Of a stretch of 64,000 nucleotides of DNA, positions 1 to 10,705 are shown one piece after another. Under the pieces are notes generated by a model. The model had not been told where the DNA came from, ran no database searches, and saw only the letters and a program-made list of their open reading frames with translations. How positions within the stretch are numbered: position 1 is the stretch's first letter; the number at the start of each line of letters is the position of its first letter. Made by a program: the position numbers and the translations under genes. Source of the stretch: Lantana camara (Eukaryota; Streptophyta; Magnoliopsida; Lamiales; Verbenaceae); the NCBI GenBank assembly GCA_037501455.1, contig CM074864.1:56735001-56799000 (forward strand), given 5' to 3'.

Positions 1-63
1 AAACACATACCAAACAAGAGCATATAAAGAAGTGTTGCCTCAATTCGTTATTTCATTCAAAGA

Positions 64-1434
64 TTGTCTGTGATTACAATAAGGAAAAGCACAAAGCGGA
101 TATACAATCGGCTTTCTAGGGCACTATTCCTAACAATACCGACATATGCCATGAATTGTTCCTTAATTCCCGATTGTATTATTGACGAGATTGAGGCTGC
201 CATCCGGAGTTTTTGGTGGAACAACGGAAAGATCAGAAAGATTCATTGGCTTAGATGGTCTTCGCTCTGCACGAGTAAGCGGTCAGGAGGATTGGGTTTT
301 AGAAACCTGAAGCTATTCAATTTAGCGATGTTGGCGAAACAACTTTGGAGAGTGGTTAAAAATCCGGATAGCCTGCTCAGCCGTATATATAAGGCTCGAT
401 ATTTTCCTAATTCTGATCTTTGGAATACGAGGCTGGGTCAATCACCGTCTTTCGCATGGAGAAGTCTATTTCAAGCTCGCTACTTGCTGGCTGCCGGAAC
501 TAGGTGGAGAGTGGGCACGGGGGAGGATATTCACGTTTGGAGAGACCGTTGGCTGCCGCAGGCACCAACTTTCAGACCGAAATTCAGGGCCGGGGCGCTC
601 ATTTCCCCGGAATGGGTCTCGGACCTTTTTCTTCCCAATGCGTGCAGATGGAATGAGGAGCTGATCAGGAATTCCTTCTTTGAGGATGACGCCAAGCTGA
701 TTCTTAGAATTCAATTAGGGGAGAACCGACAACGGGACGAGATTATTTGGCCCTTTTCCAATGATGGAAAGTACTCTGTTCGGAGTGCTTATTTTTTGGC
801 CCTGCAGTTGACGGAATGGTAGGAAGCCTCCTCCTCCAACATTGAAGACCACAAAATATGGCAGCAAGTATGGAATCTAGATGTTGTTCCTAAAATTAAG
901 ACCTTCATATGGAGAGTTTGTCATGGGATATTACCGACAGTAGAGCTGCTGTGTCAGCGCCATATCTGTGATAGCAGTGAGTGTGTCTATTGTGGGCAGC
1001 CGGAGGATTGGTTTCATGCATTGGTTAGCTGTGATTTTGCCCGTCAAGTCTGGGCCTTAGTGCCGATACCATGGATGTTGATATTGAAGCTGGGCGGTAA
1101 CTTTAAAGCAGGCCTTAGTGAAGTTCTGGAAAAATTGGACAGCGATGACTGCAAGAAAATGGTTAAAGTGCTGTGGACGCTCTGGAAGTGCCGGAATAAT
1201 CGAAAATTGGAAGGAATCATCAAGCAACCACACGAGGTGGTACGTTTGGCCCTGCAATACCCAGACCCTATCCCAAACGTAGAAAGTGTCTCGGAGGTGC
1301 AGTTTCGCGAGAGGGCAGTCCAAAAATGGGAGAGCCCGACTCCAGGATGGGTTAAATTAAACTTTGATGGGGCAGTTTTTCAAGACACTAATTCCATAGG
1401 TATCGGGGTGGTAGCGAGGGATTCGGAAGGCTAG
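64..1434 (+). pseudogene. LINE ORF2: RT C-terminal region, zf-RVT, start of RNase H
   Basis: One reading frame runs from 64 to 1434 with a single TAG at 820-822. The first part shows the region after the RT domain of plant LINEs, with IPTYAMN, the FWWNN motif, GGLGFRNL and WRVGTGEDIHVWRDRW. After the stop come KIWQQVW and PKIKTFIWRVCHGILPT, then a Cys/His segment (CVYCGQPEDWFHALVSC) typical of the zf-RVT domain. The frame then enters an RNase H domain at about 1339 (WVKLNFDGAVFQ, GIGVVARDSEG) and ends in a stop. These proteins copy LINE RNA at the chromosomal target. The start at 64 is only where the frame opens; the true start lies upstream of the window. The family assignment is secure and the copy is dead. 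Confidence 0.92.
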
Positions 1435-1438
1435 TGTA

Positions 1439-1798
1439 TTGGATGGGAGACGGGATAAGAAGCTTAATATTTCAGACCCTTTGGTAGCGGAGTCGCTTGC
1501 GGCTTTATCGGCAGCCCGCCTGGCGAGGGACTTCGGTTGGAAGAAAGTCATTTTGGAAGGAGATAATAGTCAAGTGATCCGCCAATTGATGAACACGGGA
1601 GACGATCTCTCCCCCCTGGGCAACATCTTTAAAGACATTAGGCTTATTTGTGCTACTTTTGATGTTTGTTGTTTCTCTGCTATTAGACGTGGTGCGAATA
1701 TGGTCGCCCACAGTTTAGCTCGTAATGCGGCTTCGGCCTGCGTTGGCTCTATTGATATTCCGTTGTTTGCTTCAAACTTTGTTATTAGTGATTTGTAA
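1439..1798 (+). pseudogene. LINE ORF2: second half of RNase H domain
   Basis: This continues the RNase H domain in a shifted frame relative to 64-1434, which places an indel near 1430. Visible motifs are VAESLAALSAARLARDFGW, which holds the catalytic Glu region, KKVILEGDNSQVIRQL with the catalytic Asp, and the late RRGANMVAHSLAR segment common to plant RNase H-like domains. It ends at TAA, 30 bp before the poly(A) tail, as expected for the C-terminus of ORF2. Confidence 0.9.
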
Positions 1799-1960
1799 TA
1801 AATTGATCCTGGGGGATCCTTGGTCTTCAAAAAAAAAAAAAAAAAACACCGACCGGCTCTATTGCCTCATCTTTCCATAAAAAAAAAATCAGTTATTAAG
1901 TTTTTTTTTGTAATATTTAACAAATTAATCAAAATTTATAATCTTAATTTTTCGATCCTT

Positions 1961-2060
1961 TTTTTTTTTTAATTAACACACGTACACCCAAATGAGATTC
2001 GAACCCCGAACCTTATCTTTGAGAAGGAACCCATTAACCACTTGGACCAATCCTTATTGG
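1961..2060 (-). mobile_element. tRNA-derived SINE with TSD
   Basis: Read on the minus strand, this 100 bp unit has a pol III A box (TGGTCCAAGTGGTTA, plus 2035-2049) and a B box (GGTTCGAATCTC, plus 1994-2005), and it ends in a poly(A) stretch seen as poly(T) from 1961. Near-identical direct repeats flank it: CTTAATTTTTCGATCCTT at 1943-1960, and the same with one extra T at 2061-2079. The boxes, tail and TSD identify a SINE and not a tRNA gene. The clover-leaf is not preserved beyond the boxes. Confidence 0.88.
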
Positions 2061-2079
2061 CTTAATTTTTTCGATCCTT

Positions 2080-3157
2080 CTTTATCGCCAAGTATGCAAA
2101 AGAAAATCAATATTTATATTATAAATGCTTGCTCACACAAAACGATTTTTAAGAGAGAAAAAACAAAGTAAAAGGAAAAGAAAAGAGTGACAAAGAGAAA
2201 ATAGCAACAAAGAGTGTGTGATTGTAGTATAAGTTTGAAGAAATAAAATAAAAATTGAGGATGTTATTCTCGTTGTTAATAATCTGTCAGTAGTGTAACC
2301 TTCGTCTAACCTTAGTCTAATTTCATCTAACCTTAGCCTAATTTCGTCTAATTTAATGCATCTACGTTACATTGTTTTGAATTCTTGATTTATATAATTT
2401 TAATTTACATGTGAAACTATTAATTTATTTTTGATTTTATTGTAAATTCTTAATTTACTTAAGATTTCACTAGGATTCCTTCTAAAAAATTTAATGATTC
2501 TATTTTTTCTTTAAAAAAAAGTAAAAATAATATCATATAATCAAAAGTTAGAAAGTACAACCAATGCAACAAAACACAAAATAACGTAAATCGAAATTGT
2601 AATAAACTCAAGTCGAGCGAATAAGCTACACAGTTAATTTTACGCTTAATAGATTTAACTTTCACTTCCATAAGGAAGGCCAAAAAAAAAAAAAATAAAA
2701 TAATAATAATAATAAAATTGAACTTAAAGAAAGTAAGAACTTTCATATTGAGAGATTAAATTTCTCTCGAAGAGTGGCGGCAAATTTGAAAAGATGGTGG
2801 TAGATTCGTGAGAGTGACTACAGTTCTGAACGGATGTATGTGAGAAGCTAACTGTGAAATAGTTCTAAGTCAATCCGACGATGGAGCAATGATAGTATTC
2901 TCTACTGTCCGATCAACCGCAATAATAGTATTTTTTACAATCGGATTGAAGCTTTAATTGGCAACCTTTTTCTTGAATTAATTATTCTTGATTTGAGAAT
3001 TTTAATCTACTGACCAAGGGAGGAGGAGGAGGAGGAGGAGGAAGAAGAAGAAGAAGAAGAAGAAGAAGAAGAAGAAGAAGAAGAAGAAGAAGAAGAAGAA
3101 AGATTCTATGTTTATATTCTTAAAGTTTAAAATTATTAGGGTTTTTGTTATAATCTA
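2080..3157. other. AT-rich stretch with no gene
   Basis: This is AT-rich, low-complexity DNA between the SINE and the copia LTR. It holds short degenerate repeats of a TCTAACCTTAGTC-like motif at about 2290-2350 and a purine microsatellite near 3018-3101. I see no coding domain; the open frame at 2459-2746 (minus) encodes only low-complexity hydrophobic sequence. Confidence 0.7.
3018..3101 (+). repeat. (GGA)n/(GAA)n microsatellite
   Basis: A pure trinucleotide tract begins as GGA repeats and changes to about twenty GAA repeats. It lies just upstream of the copia LTR. Confidence 0.97.
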
Positions 3158-3481
3158 TGTTAAATTACTTTATTATATTTTGATAAATAACAAATTATGT
3201 CTTTCTTTAATGATATTATTGTTCAAAGTAATTATGCAGCTCTGAAAACTAAAGGGACAAGGAAGTCTTGAAAGTTGAGATGAGAAATCAAGATCAAAAG
3301 AAGAAATCATTAGAGAGACAAATTCAAGAAAGAGCTGAATCAATTCATCTGGTTCTAGAACACCAGTTGAGTTTTGTATACAACTCCATATCTCTAAGGA
3401 CCAAAAGGAAAGCATAGGAAAGAGTCACTTATAAAAATGAGAAAAGAAAAGAAGTTGTCTAAATTGTCAGAAGCCAAGATT

Positions 3482-4128
3482 CTTTGTTGGAGCCAGGTGA
3501 GTTGGTTAATTTTGCTGTTAATTTCTCTGATTCTTTTGTTGCTGGTGTTGGTATTCTTCGGTCCATTTTGCCTTTGTTTTCTTCCCCCTCGTGGCAGCTT
3601 CCCCCTGTGGTGCTATTAAGGTTAATTTTGATGGAGTATTATTTTCCTCTTCACATGAAGTTGGAATTGGAGTTGTTGCTCGTAATGAACATGGTGGTAG
3701 CTTGGCTCTGTTCTCGTTTTGTTTTTCATGCTTCAGCTGAGCAAGCTGAGGACTTGGTAGCATGGGAAGCTGCTAAACTCATCAAAAGGCGTTATTGGCC
3801 TTTTGTGGTGTTCGAAGGCGATTGCTTGTCTCTGTTTTCTAAACTTCAAGATAATGTTGAAGATTTGTCTGAAATCAGTACTATTGTTGTAGATATAAAA
3901 GAAATTTTGGGTCATATTCCTAATCTTCCCTTTGAACATGTGAGGCATTTTGGAAATTCAGTTACGCATTTGTTAGGTAAAAATTCAGAGATTTGCTGTG
4001 AATGAGGTATCAACCCTCCAGGCTTTGTGTGTGCTGCTCTTGTTCAGGATTTAGATGTTGGTTGATCTGGTTTCTTGCTGTACTTTTAATCTGCTATAGC
4101 TTTTTTTATTTAAAAAAAAAAAAAAAAA
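3482..4128 (+). mobile_element. 5'-truncated LINE fragment inside the copia LTR
   Basis: A 647 bp insertion has no counterpart in the partner LTR. It carries a LINE RNase H domain and ends in a 17 bp poly(A) tail (4112-4128). The LTR sequence AAGATT lies on the left side and AAGATC follows the tail, suggesting a short target duplication that I cannot fix precisely. Confidence 0.87.
3595..4005 (+). pseudogene. LINE RNase H domain, frameshifted
   Basis: The domain is split between two frames. The first part reads IKVNFDGVLFSS and EVGIGVVARNEHG, around 3615-3695. A shifted frame continues with AEDLVAWEAAKLIKRRYW and FVVFEGDCLSLFSKL and ends with the late HVRHFGNSVTHLL segment. This matches the RNase H at the C-terminus of plant LINE ORF2, as in the copy at the start of the window, but the two are clearly different LINE subfamilies. 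Only the last domain survives because of 5' truncation during insertion. Confidence 0.85.
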
Positions 4129-4277
4129 GATCAGGAGAAAGATGGATCAAGAAAGAAAGTGCAGAAGAAGAGATTCATCCGGTACCAAAACAGCAACTTG
4201 TACAAAGGATTCCTAGTTCAACATTGATGATTCAAAGTATTTCAAGGTCAATATTACTTTAAGTTGTTCAAACTCAC

Positions 4278-4604
4278 ATGATTCAAAACATTCCTCTTCT
4301 TGAAAATTGGAAAGAAAACTCTGAGTATCATCATGTCTTTGATTCATTCTATCCCAAAAAGCTATGCTTGGATTTTGACCTCATCTCTTGTCAATGGGTG
4401 AGCACTGCCAAAAGTGCTGAAGTTTCAGTAGCAAGAGTTTGTGGTAAAAAACGAAATGGAGAGTTTCTCTCCACTGCCGACGATCTCTGTTGTGTCTTGA
4501 AGAAACTTTCCACTGGGCTTACAAGGATTTCTTCCAATGTTGCTGAAATCAAAGGTAACATTGGTTCATCATCCCTTTTTTATGCTGAAGGGAGGAGAAA
4601 GTGA
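4278..4604 (+). pseudogene. ORF of unknown function in the copia interior
   Basis: This 108-residue frame starts inside the truncated LTR and runs into residual copia internal sequence. I do not recognise the protein. Its second half (CCVLKKLSTGLTRISSNVAE) has hydrophobic spacing compatible with a short coiled coil. SIRE-type copia elements often carry an extra, env-like ORF between pol and the 3' LTR, and this could be a remnant of one. That is only inference from position. It could equally be a chance frame. Confidence 0.35.
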
Positions 4605-4704
4605 TCCGTGTTTTTAGTGATCAACGAGAGTAATGCAGGGATGATATTTATTATTGATCAAATGGTTTGTTATTTGCACTAAAACAATTTGTCCTCTATG
4701 GTAC

Positions 4705-4892
4705 TGACGTGGACCAAACGGGCACCGCCACGTATACATAAAAAGACCAATAGTCACTTGCCACGTACTTCTGCTGACCGTGTTGACCAATCAGATGTGT
4801 CACATGTGCCCCTCGAGTCGGTCTATTCGACTCCACGCTTCTACTGAAAATGGGCCTAGATCACGGAAACTTAATCGAGCCATCCACCTCCC
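4705..4892 (+). repeat. 5' LTR of the Tat gypsy element, truncated
   Basis: The first 188 bp match the start of the 3' LTR (13806 onward), through GCCATCCACCTCC. At 4893 the sequence switches to gag-leader sequence (CTGCAGCAAGGGTC), whereas the 3' LTR continues for about 475 bp more. The TATA box, R/U5 and primer-binding site are therefore gone from this end. Confidence 0.9.
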
Positions 4893-6193
4893 TGCAGCAA
4901 GGGTCGGCTCGGTGCCGTGGTAAGTGCCCCGTCGATCATGTCCACCAAGTGACGGACCCTTCCAGGTTAAAGAGACGAGAAGATAATCAAGAAACTGTTC
5001 ATGTCTCGAGGGCATCCAGTCGATCAGGAAGCTCGTCGCATAACAACCGGGAACAACAACCGAGGAACTCTGGGGTTTTCGATCGGCTGGGGGCTAGGGT
5101 CAAACCTGAAGCCCCCAGACTATCCAACCGCGACATAGAGGTCGGTAGGAACGACCTCCGAAACCGCTTGCCTCACCAGGAAAGGTCCCCTCATCTTCCC
5201 CCAACTAAGGTTCCTCGGGCCGAGGATGAGGAAGAAGACAAATCCCCCAACAGTAGTCCTCCGTATCAGCGAGATCGAGACGACCCACCGCGTGGCCCAC
5301 CAATTCAGAAGCACCCGTAAGGCTTGATCGCCCTTTAGCGAGGAGATACTTGCGGCCATAGCAATGGACAAAATACCAACTAACCTCCCCACCTACAATG
5401 GATTAACTGATCCGGAAAGACATGCGAATCGATTTGAAATTGAAATTAGTATGTTTGGTCACTCGCCCAATGTTCGAGCCAAGATCTTAGCCACCACTCT
5501 CGTTGAGTCAGCCCAGGACTGGTTCTCAAGGCTGGCCCCTAGGAGTATCCGCTCTTACGACGAACTGATGGAACGGTTCATCGCCCCTTTCTCATCTGTC
5601 AAAGGCGACACGCTGCCGGCCACCTACCTCTACAACATCGTACAAAAGGAGGATGAGACGCTTAGGGACTTTTTTACCCGATTATCTCATGCTGCGGTTC
5701 AGGTCCAGGCACCGAGCATGGACATGCTGATACCTACTCTCCACACAACCTTGGGAGACAAGGAGTGTGCCCGACACATCGTTCGAAAGAATCTCGATTC
5801 CATCTCCAAGCTTCTTGACATTGTCGGGAAATGGATGAGGGTGGAAGAGGTGGAGATGGCCCAAAGGGGTGGGTCGAGCTGAAAGGTGGAGACTGCACGA
5901 CCCCCGAGAACTGAATCGAGGTGAAATAACAAAGGCCGGGTCGACCAGAGTTCAGGGAGCAGTTCCAAGAAACACTATACTCCCCTGAACCGATCGATCG
6001 AAGAAATTTACAATGTCTCCAATAAGAAGCTGTTCAAGAACCCAAAGCCGATCAAGGAGACTCAGAAAACAAGAGACTCGGGCAAGTACTGTCACTTCCA
6101 TCGAAAGATAGGCCATAACAGCTCGGAGTGCTTTGCTCTGAAGGACGAGATCGAGAGATTGATCTGAGGAGGCGAGCTGCAAGAATTTGTCAA
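4893..6193 (+). pseudogene. gag of the Tat gypsy element
   Basis: A charged, proline-rich leader (open to 5320, many RDxR/PPxxP patches) is followed by a retrotransposon gag core at 5364-5880. The core shows the family pattern YNGLTDPERHANRFE, ILATTLVESAQDWFSRL, SYDELMERFIAPFS and DETLRDFFTRLSHAA. In a third segment at 6090-6131 lies the Tat zinc knuckle (CHFHRKIGHNSSEC), followed by LKDEIERLI, then a TGA, then GGELQEFVKKL. Gag forms the particle that packages element RNA. Stops near 5320, 5881 and 6165 break the frame. The N-terminus is probably lost with the 5' deletion. Confidence 0.88.
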
Positions 6194-6308
6194 AAAGCTA
6201 GATGAGCTGGCCCTCCGTGCTGAGGAGCGTGGCTCACCCCGATATCGGGAAGCAAAGCATCCGACCGAGAAGAACGATCATAACCTCCCATGTCTGGGGC
6301 GAATTGAT

Positions 6309-7418
6309 ATGATTGCTGGTAGGCCCGCCGGAGGAGACACCAAATCAGCCCGGAAAAGGACGAGAAGAGAGGCCCAGAGAAATTATTATGGGCCATACGA
6401 AGTCATGGAGCTCGAGTCGAGCACGAGTTGGGTAGATCAGGATATTAGCTTTAGCAATAAGGATCTTGTCGGCACACCACCATGGGAGGGCGAAATGCCT
6501 AGTTGTCCGATGGTGGTCACGCTAGACGTAGCCAATTATGCTGTATCCAAAACCTTAGTTGACAATGGAAGCTTAGTAAATATTATCTATTTCTCGACTC
6601 TTAATCGAATGAATCTAGCTAAACAATTGAACCTCGAACCACTCAAAACCCCCCTAACCGGATTTGGGGGATCTGAAGTGTACCCCAAAGGCCGGGTCCG
6701 TTTAATCACCTCCATGGGAACTCTCCCTAAGAGGTCGACGATGGAGTTAGAGTATCTAGTGGTCGATCAGCCCTCTGCCTATAACATCATTCTAGGGAGG
6801 CCTGGTTTAATCGACTTTAGGGCTATAGTCTCAACATACCACCAACTAATTAAACTACCCACTCCTTCAAGCATTGGGGAACTGATATGTGACATCCCGA
6901 TGGCTTGGGCGTGCTACTCAATCTTGATGGAGAAGGTGAGATTGCCCGACCATCGGGTGGTTCCTATCCTAGGTCTGCCCGATGGAGATGAAGACGAGAT
7001 TGAGGATCTCAAGGCCCAGGGCGATGAGCCTACCCGGATTTCGAAGCGAGCTAAGAAGAAGCCGAAGCTCATTGAGAATCGAGTCGAGGCTTCTAGTCAA
7101 ACCATGGAGGTCGAACTTCTACCGGGGCAGGCCGAAAAGAGCACACATGTCGGGCTGCCTGAGCCAGGCAAAGAGCACGAGCAGGTACTCCTAATCCAAT
7201 TTTTTCAGGCAAATACTGATGTCTTTGCATGGAGTGCCAAAGATTTGGTGGGGGTCAATCCTTCTGTGATTACGCATCACCTCAACGTTGACCCCTTCTT
7301 CAAACCCATCAAACAGAGGTTGCGCACTCAAAGTGTCAGGAGGAACGAAATAATAGAGGAGAAGGTCAACAAATTATTAGAGGCCGGATACATCACATCG
7401 GCTAAATATGTCGACTAG
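6309..7418 (+). pseudogene. pol of the Tat gypsy element: aspartic protease and start of RT
   Basis: The open frame begins in the gag-pol linker (KRTRREAQRNYYGPYEVMEL) and holds a retropepsin-type protease. The active site reads LVDNGSLVNIIY, with the catalytic Asp kept and Asn-Gly-Ser in place of the usual Thr/Ser-Gly. The later conserved YNIILGRPGL follows at about 6780-6810. An acidic linker leads to the RT N-terminus (DVFAWSAKDLVGVNP, ITHHLNVDP, KPIKQRLR, VNKLLEAGYI). The frame ends in TAG at 7416-7418, where related elements continue with a tryptophan-containing motif. The stop is a disabling mutation. Confidence 0.92.
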
Positions 7419-7920
7419 TTGTGCAACGTGGTTTTGGTTGCAAAGTCGGGGGTGGAAATGGTGCATGTGCAATGATTTTACGGATCTGAACAAGGCCTGT
7501 CCCAAGGACCCGTACCCCCTGCCCAACATTGATCAACTGGTCGACTCAACAGCCGACTGTGAATTGATGATTATGATGGATGTCTTTCAAGGCTACTATC
7601 AAATTTTCATGGCACCCAAAGACAAAGACAACGTTTTCATAGTCGTAAAGGGAATTTATTGCTTTTGGGTGATGCCTTTTGGACTTAAAAATGCGGGGGC
7701 TACTTATCAAAGATTGGTGAATCGAATCTTCGAAGAGGAGATTGGCAAGACTATGGAGGTCTATGTCGATGACATGATCGTGAGGTCAACCCAATCGAGT
7801 GACCTTCTCCGGGATCTTGGGCAAGCATTTAAACTACTCAGAAAGTACAACTTGAAGCTCAACCCGAATAAATGCACCTTCGGAGTTGGGGGAGGAAAAT
7901 TCCTGGGTTACATGGTTAGC
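7408..7920 (+). pseudogene. pol of the Tat gypsy element: RT core
   Basis: This carries the central RT motifs in a frame shifted from the preceding one: CNDFTDLNKACPKDPYPLP, IMMDVFQGYYQIFM with the first catalytic Asp, VMPFGLKNAGATYQRLVN, and the YVDD box at 7762-7773 (YVDDMIVRS). LNPNKCTFGVGGGKFLGYMVS closes the palm region. The frame then drifts into unrelated sequence until 8064, so a second frameshift or deletion lies between 7920 and 7986. The catalytic residues are intact although the gene is not. Confidence 0.93.
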
Positions 7921-7985
7921 CAAATAGGAAAAGCAACGCAGTCCGCAACCTGTCCAGCCCAACAACAATCCGTGACGTCCAATGT

Positions 7986-9497
7986 TTGGTCGGGAGAATT
8001 ATATCCCTCAACAGATTCATTTCCAGGTCGGCCGAGAAGAATCTCCCCTTTTTCAAGATTTTGAGGAACGTCAAGGAGTTCAAATGGATGAAAGAATGCG
8101 AACAAGCATTTGAGGCATTGAAGAAATACCTCGAGTCACCCCCACTCTTGGCCAAGCCCGAGCCAGGAGAAGAGTTATATCTCTATATGGCCGTGTCGAA
8201 TGAAGTGATTAGCTCCGTGTTGGTCGCTATCCGGGAAAAGAAGCACATGCCGATCTACTATGTGAGTAAGATCCTACATAGCGCTGAAACAGGATACCTG
8301 GAAATCGAGAAATTTGCCCTCGCATTAGTCCACACGGCTCGAAAATTAAAGCCAGACTTCCAAGCCCATGCGATCACCGTACTCACGGATCAACCCCTCC
8401 GACAGGTATTGAGCAAGCCGGACTTCTCGGGCAGACTTACAAATTGGGCGATCGAGTTGGGCCAGTACGATATAACCTACCAATCGAGCTTAGCGTGCCA
8501 AGCCCAAGTCTTAGCCGATTTCTTGGTCGAGAACAACTCCTCGGAAGATACAAAGAAAAGTTTGGGCCGTTGGACCTTGACAGTCGATGTATCCTCGACC
8601 TCATTTGTGGGGGGGAGGGTTGCAGGGGTATCCCTAAGAAGTAATGAAGGAGATGAGCTCGATTTTGCCATCTACCTAGAGTTTCCAGCCACAAACAATG
8701 AGGCCGAATATGAGGCCCTCTTAGCGGGGATGAAGATTGCTAAAGAACAAAGAGTTGATGATCTCATTGCCCTAACAGATTCCCAATTAGTCGCAAGTCA
8801 GTATGACGGAACGTACGAGGCAAGAGAAGAGTCAATGGTAAAGTACCTGGAGAAGGTGAAAGTGTGGGCCGCTAAATTCAAAAACTTTAGACTCGAGCAG
8901 GTCCTTCGAGAAGAGAATGAGAGGGTTGATGTCCTTTCCAAGGTGACCACTGGCCTCAGGGGAACGAGGGATAGGTCGATCATGTTCCTCACGAATACGG
9001 CTCGATCTATAGATGAAAAGGGAGATTCCGTCCTGAGCATCGATCTGGCTGAGCCCTACTGGTTGGATGATTTGGTCCTGCATTTAAGAGATAGATTCTT
9101 ACCGGAGAACAAGATGGAAAGGCGTCGGCTTATAGCTCGATCATCAAGCTATGCGCTCGACCCCGATGGTATGCTGTTCAAAAAATCTTTTAGGGAACCG
9201 GCTAAAAGGTGTTTACGACCCTCCCAAGCCAAGGAGGTTCTCGAAGAAGTACATGTCGGGTCATGCGGAAACCATGCCGGAGGTCAAATCCTCGCTAAGA
9301 AAGTTGCTCGGGCTGGCTACTACTGGCTGACCCTGATACGAGATTCGATCAACCTAGTGAAGAGATGTCCCAGCTGCCAGAAGCACGCTAACCTTACGCA
9401 CCACCATCCAAAGGAGATGATCCCCGTCGAGATAGCATGGCCTTTCGACCAGTGGGGGATCGATATTGTTGGACCTTTTCCAATCGCCCCTCGATAA
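7986..9497 (+). pseudogene. pol of the Tat gypsy element: RNase H, second RNase H, integrase zinc finger
   Basis: This is the longest surviving frame (503 codons). It resumes at the RT thumb/connection (FKWMKECEQAFEALKKYL). The first RNase H is degenerate: YLYMAVSNEVISSVLV replaces the usual TDAS motif, a known Tat trait. A second RNase H at about 8560-8960 retains all four acidic positions: TVDVSS, NNEAEYEALLAG, LTDSQLVA and RVDVLSK. The integrase HHCC zinc finger follows (HVGSCGNHAGG ... CPSCQKHA), then the core start GIDIVGPFP. The frame stops at TAA 9495-9497. The dual RNase H is the strongest evidence for the Tat lineage. Confidence 0.94.
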
Positions 9498-10290
9498 CAT
9501 CAGTTCGTCATCGTCTATATCGAGTACTTTTCAAAATGGGTCGAAGCTGCATTGGTCCCAAGGATCACCCACATAGTGATGACCCACTTTTTGTGGAAGA
9601 ATGTTATATGCCGATTTGGAGTTCCAAGAACCCTGATTTCGATAATGGGCCTCAGTTCCGGAGCAAGTTATTTAAAAAATTCTGCTCGGACCAGGGCATC
9701 AGTTTGCGATTTACTTCAGTAGGTCACCCCCAAGCTAATGGCCAAACTGAAGTCACCAACCGAACCATCGTTCAAAATTTGAAGACCCGCCTCGATAGGA
9801 GCAAGGGAGCCTGGGCCGAAGAACTCGACAGTGTATTGTGGGCCTACGGGACCACACCTCGAACCGCCACCGGAGAAACTCCATTCTCGATGGTCAATGG
9901 ATCCGAGGCCATGATACCAGCAGAGTTAATACACCAAACCGATCGAGTGTCGCATTACCAACTCGACCGAAATCGAGAGAACCATCAGTTCAAGATAGAC
10001 ACAATTGAAGAGAAAAGGGAACAAGGCTTCCGTCGGATGTAACAATACCGGGCATCAATGTCCAAGAGTTATAATAGAAAAGTCTTCCCTCGACAATTCC
10101 GGGTAGGTGACCTTGTCTTGAAGCTAGTCGAAGCCACCAAGCATGTAGGAAAACTCGATGCTAACTTGGGACGGTCCGTTTCGAATCGCCAAAGTGGGGA
10201 AGAATCACGCCTATCACCTCGAGGAGATGAGCGGTAATTCAGTGCCTCGATCCTAGAACACTCAAAACCTTAGGAAATTCTATGTTTGAG
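9498..10290 (+). pseudogene. pol of the Tat gypsy element: integrase core and C-terminus
   Basis: Immediately after the TAA the same frame continues as QFVIVYIEYFSKWVEA; a Glu sits where the first catalytic Asp of the DDE triad is expected. A one-base loss near 9641 shifts the frame, after which DNGPQFRSKLFKKFC holds the second Asp and GHPQANGQTEVTNRTI the Glu. The C-terminal part (WAYGTTPRTATGETPFSMVNG, VFPRQFRVGDLVL, GKNHAYHLEEMSG) is spread over further frames. Integrase inserts the cDNA into the genome; this copy cannot encode an active enzyme. Confidence 0.9.
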
Positions 10291-10705
10291 TTGTAAAATG
10301 TAATCGTTTGTAAATATCAAATAAAATTGAACATTCCACTCGACTGTCATGCTCTCGACGGGTTAAATAGTCTGATTGATCAGTTCTGTTTTATTAAGTT
10401 TTATCGCATTCGACTCGAAAGTTTATAGTTTAAATTGAACATGCATAACCAGACATGCTAATTCAAAAAGACTTGAAATGATTTGATTCAACTTAAAGGA
10501 AAATTACATTTTTGAATTTTGGCTTGGAAGCATTCGTCGAGCACCTCGGATCGACTCCCAGGTCTTTTTGGATTTTACATGTAGGAGCACTCACCGGCCA
10601 CCCCGGGTCGGTTTAGTACTTGCAAAAAAAAATAACAAACTAAAACTATCGCTAGGAAATGAAATGAAAGCAACAGAAAGAGGCAGTTGGGATAAGTGAG
10701 CAGAT
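10291..10705 (+). other. Spacer between integrase and the antisense gene
   Basis: This non-coding spacer inside the gypsy element runs from the end of pol to the 3' end of the convergent antisense gene. It is AT-richer than the flanks, and I see no domain in it. Confidence 0.6.

Larger units (their letters stand above)
1..1846 (+). mobile_element. L1-type LINE, 3' part, cut by the window edge
   Basis: This is the 3' portion of a plant non-LTR retrotransposon. It contains the end of the ORF2 reverse transcriptase region, a zf-RVT-like segment and a C-terminal RNase H, followed by a short 3' UTR and an 18 bp poly(A) tail at 1829-1846. The 5' part and upstream target-site duplication lie outside the window. 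It is inactive because of a nonsense codon at 820-822 and a frameshift near 1430. Confidence 0.93.
3158..4288 (+). repeat. 5' LTR fragment of the copia element
   Basis: This matches the 3' LTR at 14689-15171 collinearly, from TGTTAAATTACTTTATT to CACATGATTCAAAA, with many substitutions. Similarity ends abruptly at 4288, where internal sequence follows, so more than half of this LTR was deleted together with the primer-binding site. A LINE fragment (3482-4128) interrupts it. Confidence 0.85.

Noticed and set aside
1975..2060. Possible tRNA gene on the minus strand
   Set aside because: It has A and B boxes but no complete clover-leaf, ends in poly(A) and is flanked by a long target duplication, so it is a SINE.
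2459..2746. 95-codon minus-strand frame rich in Phe and Ile
   Set aside because: It is AT-rich low-complexity sequence; the apparent membrane-like composition is a by-product of poly(A/T) tracts.
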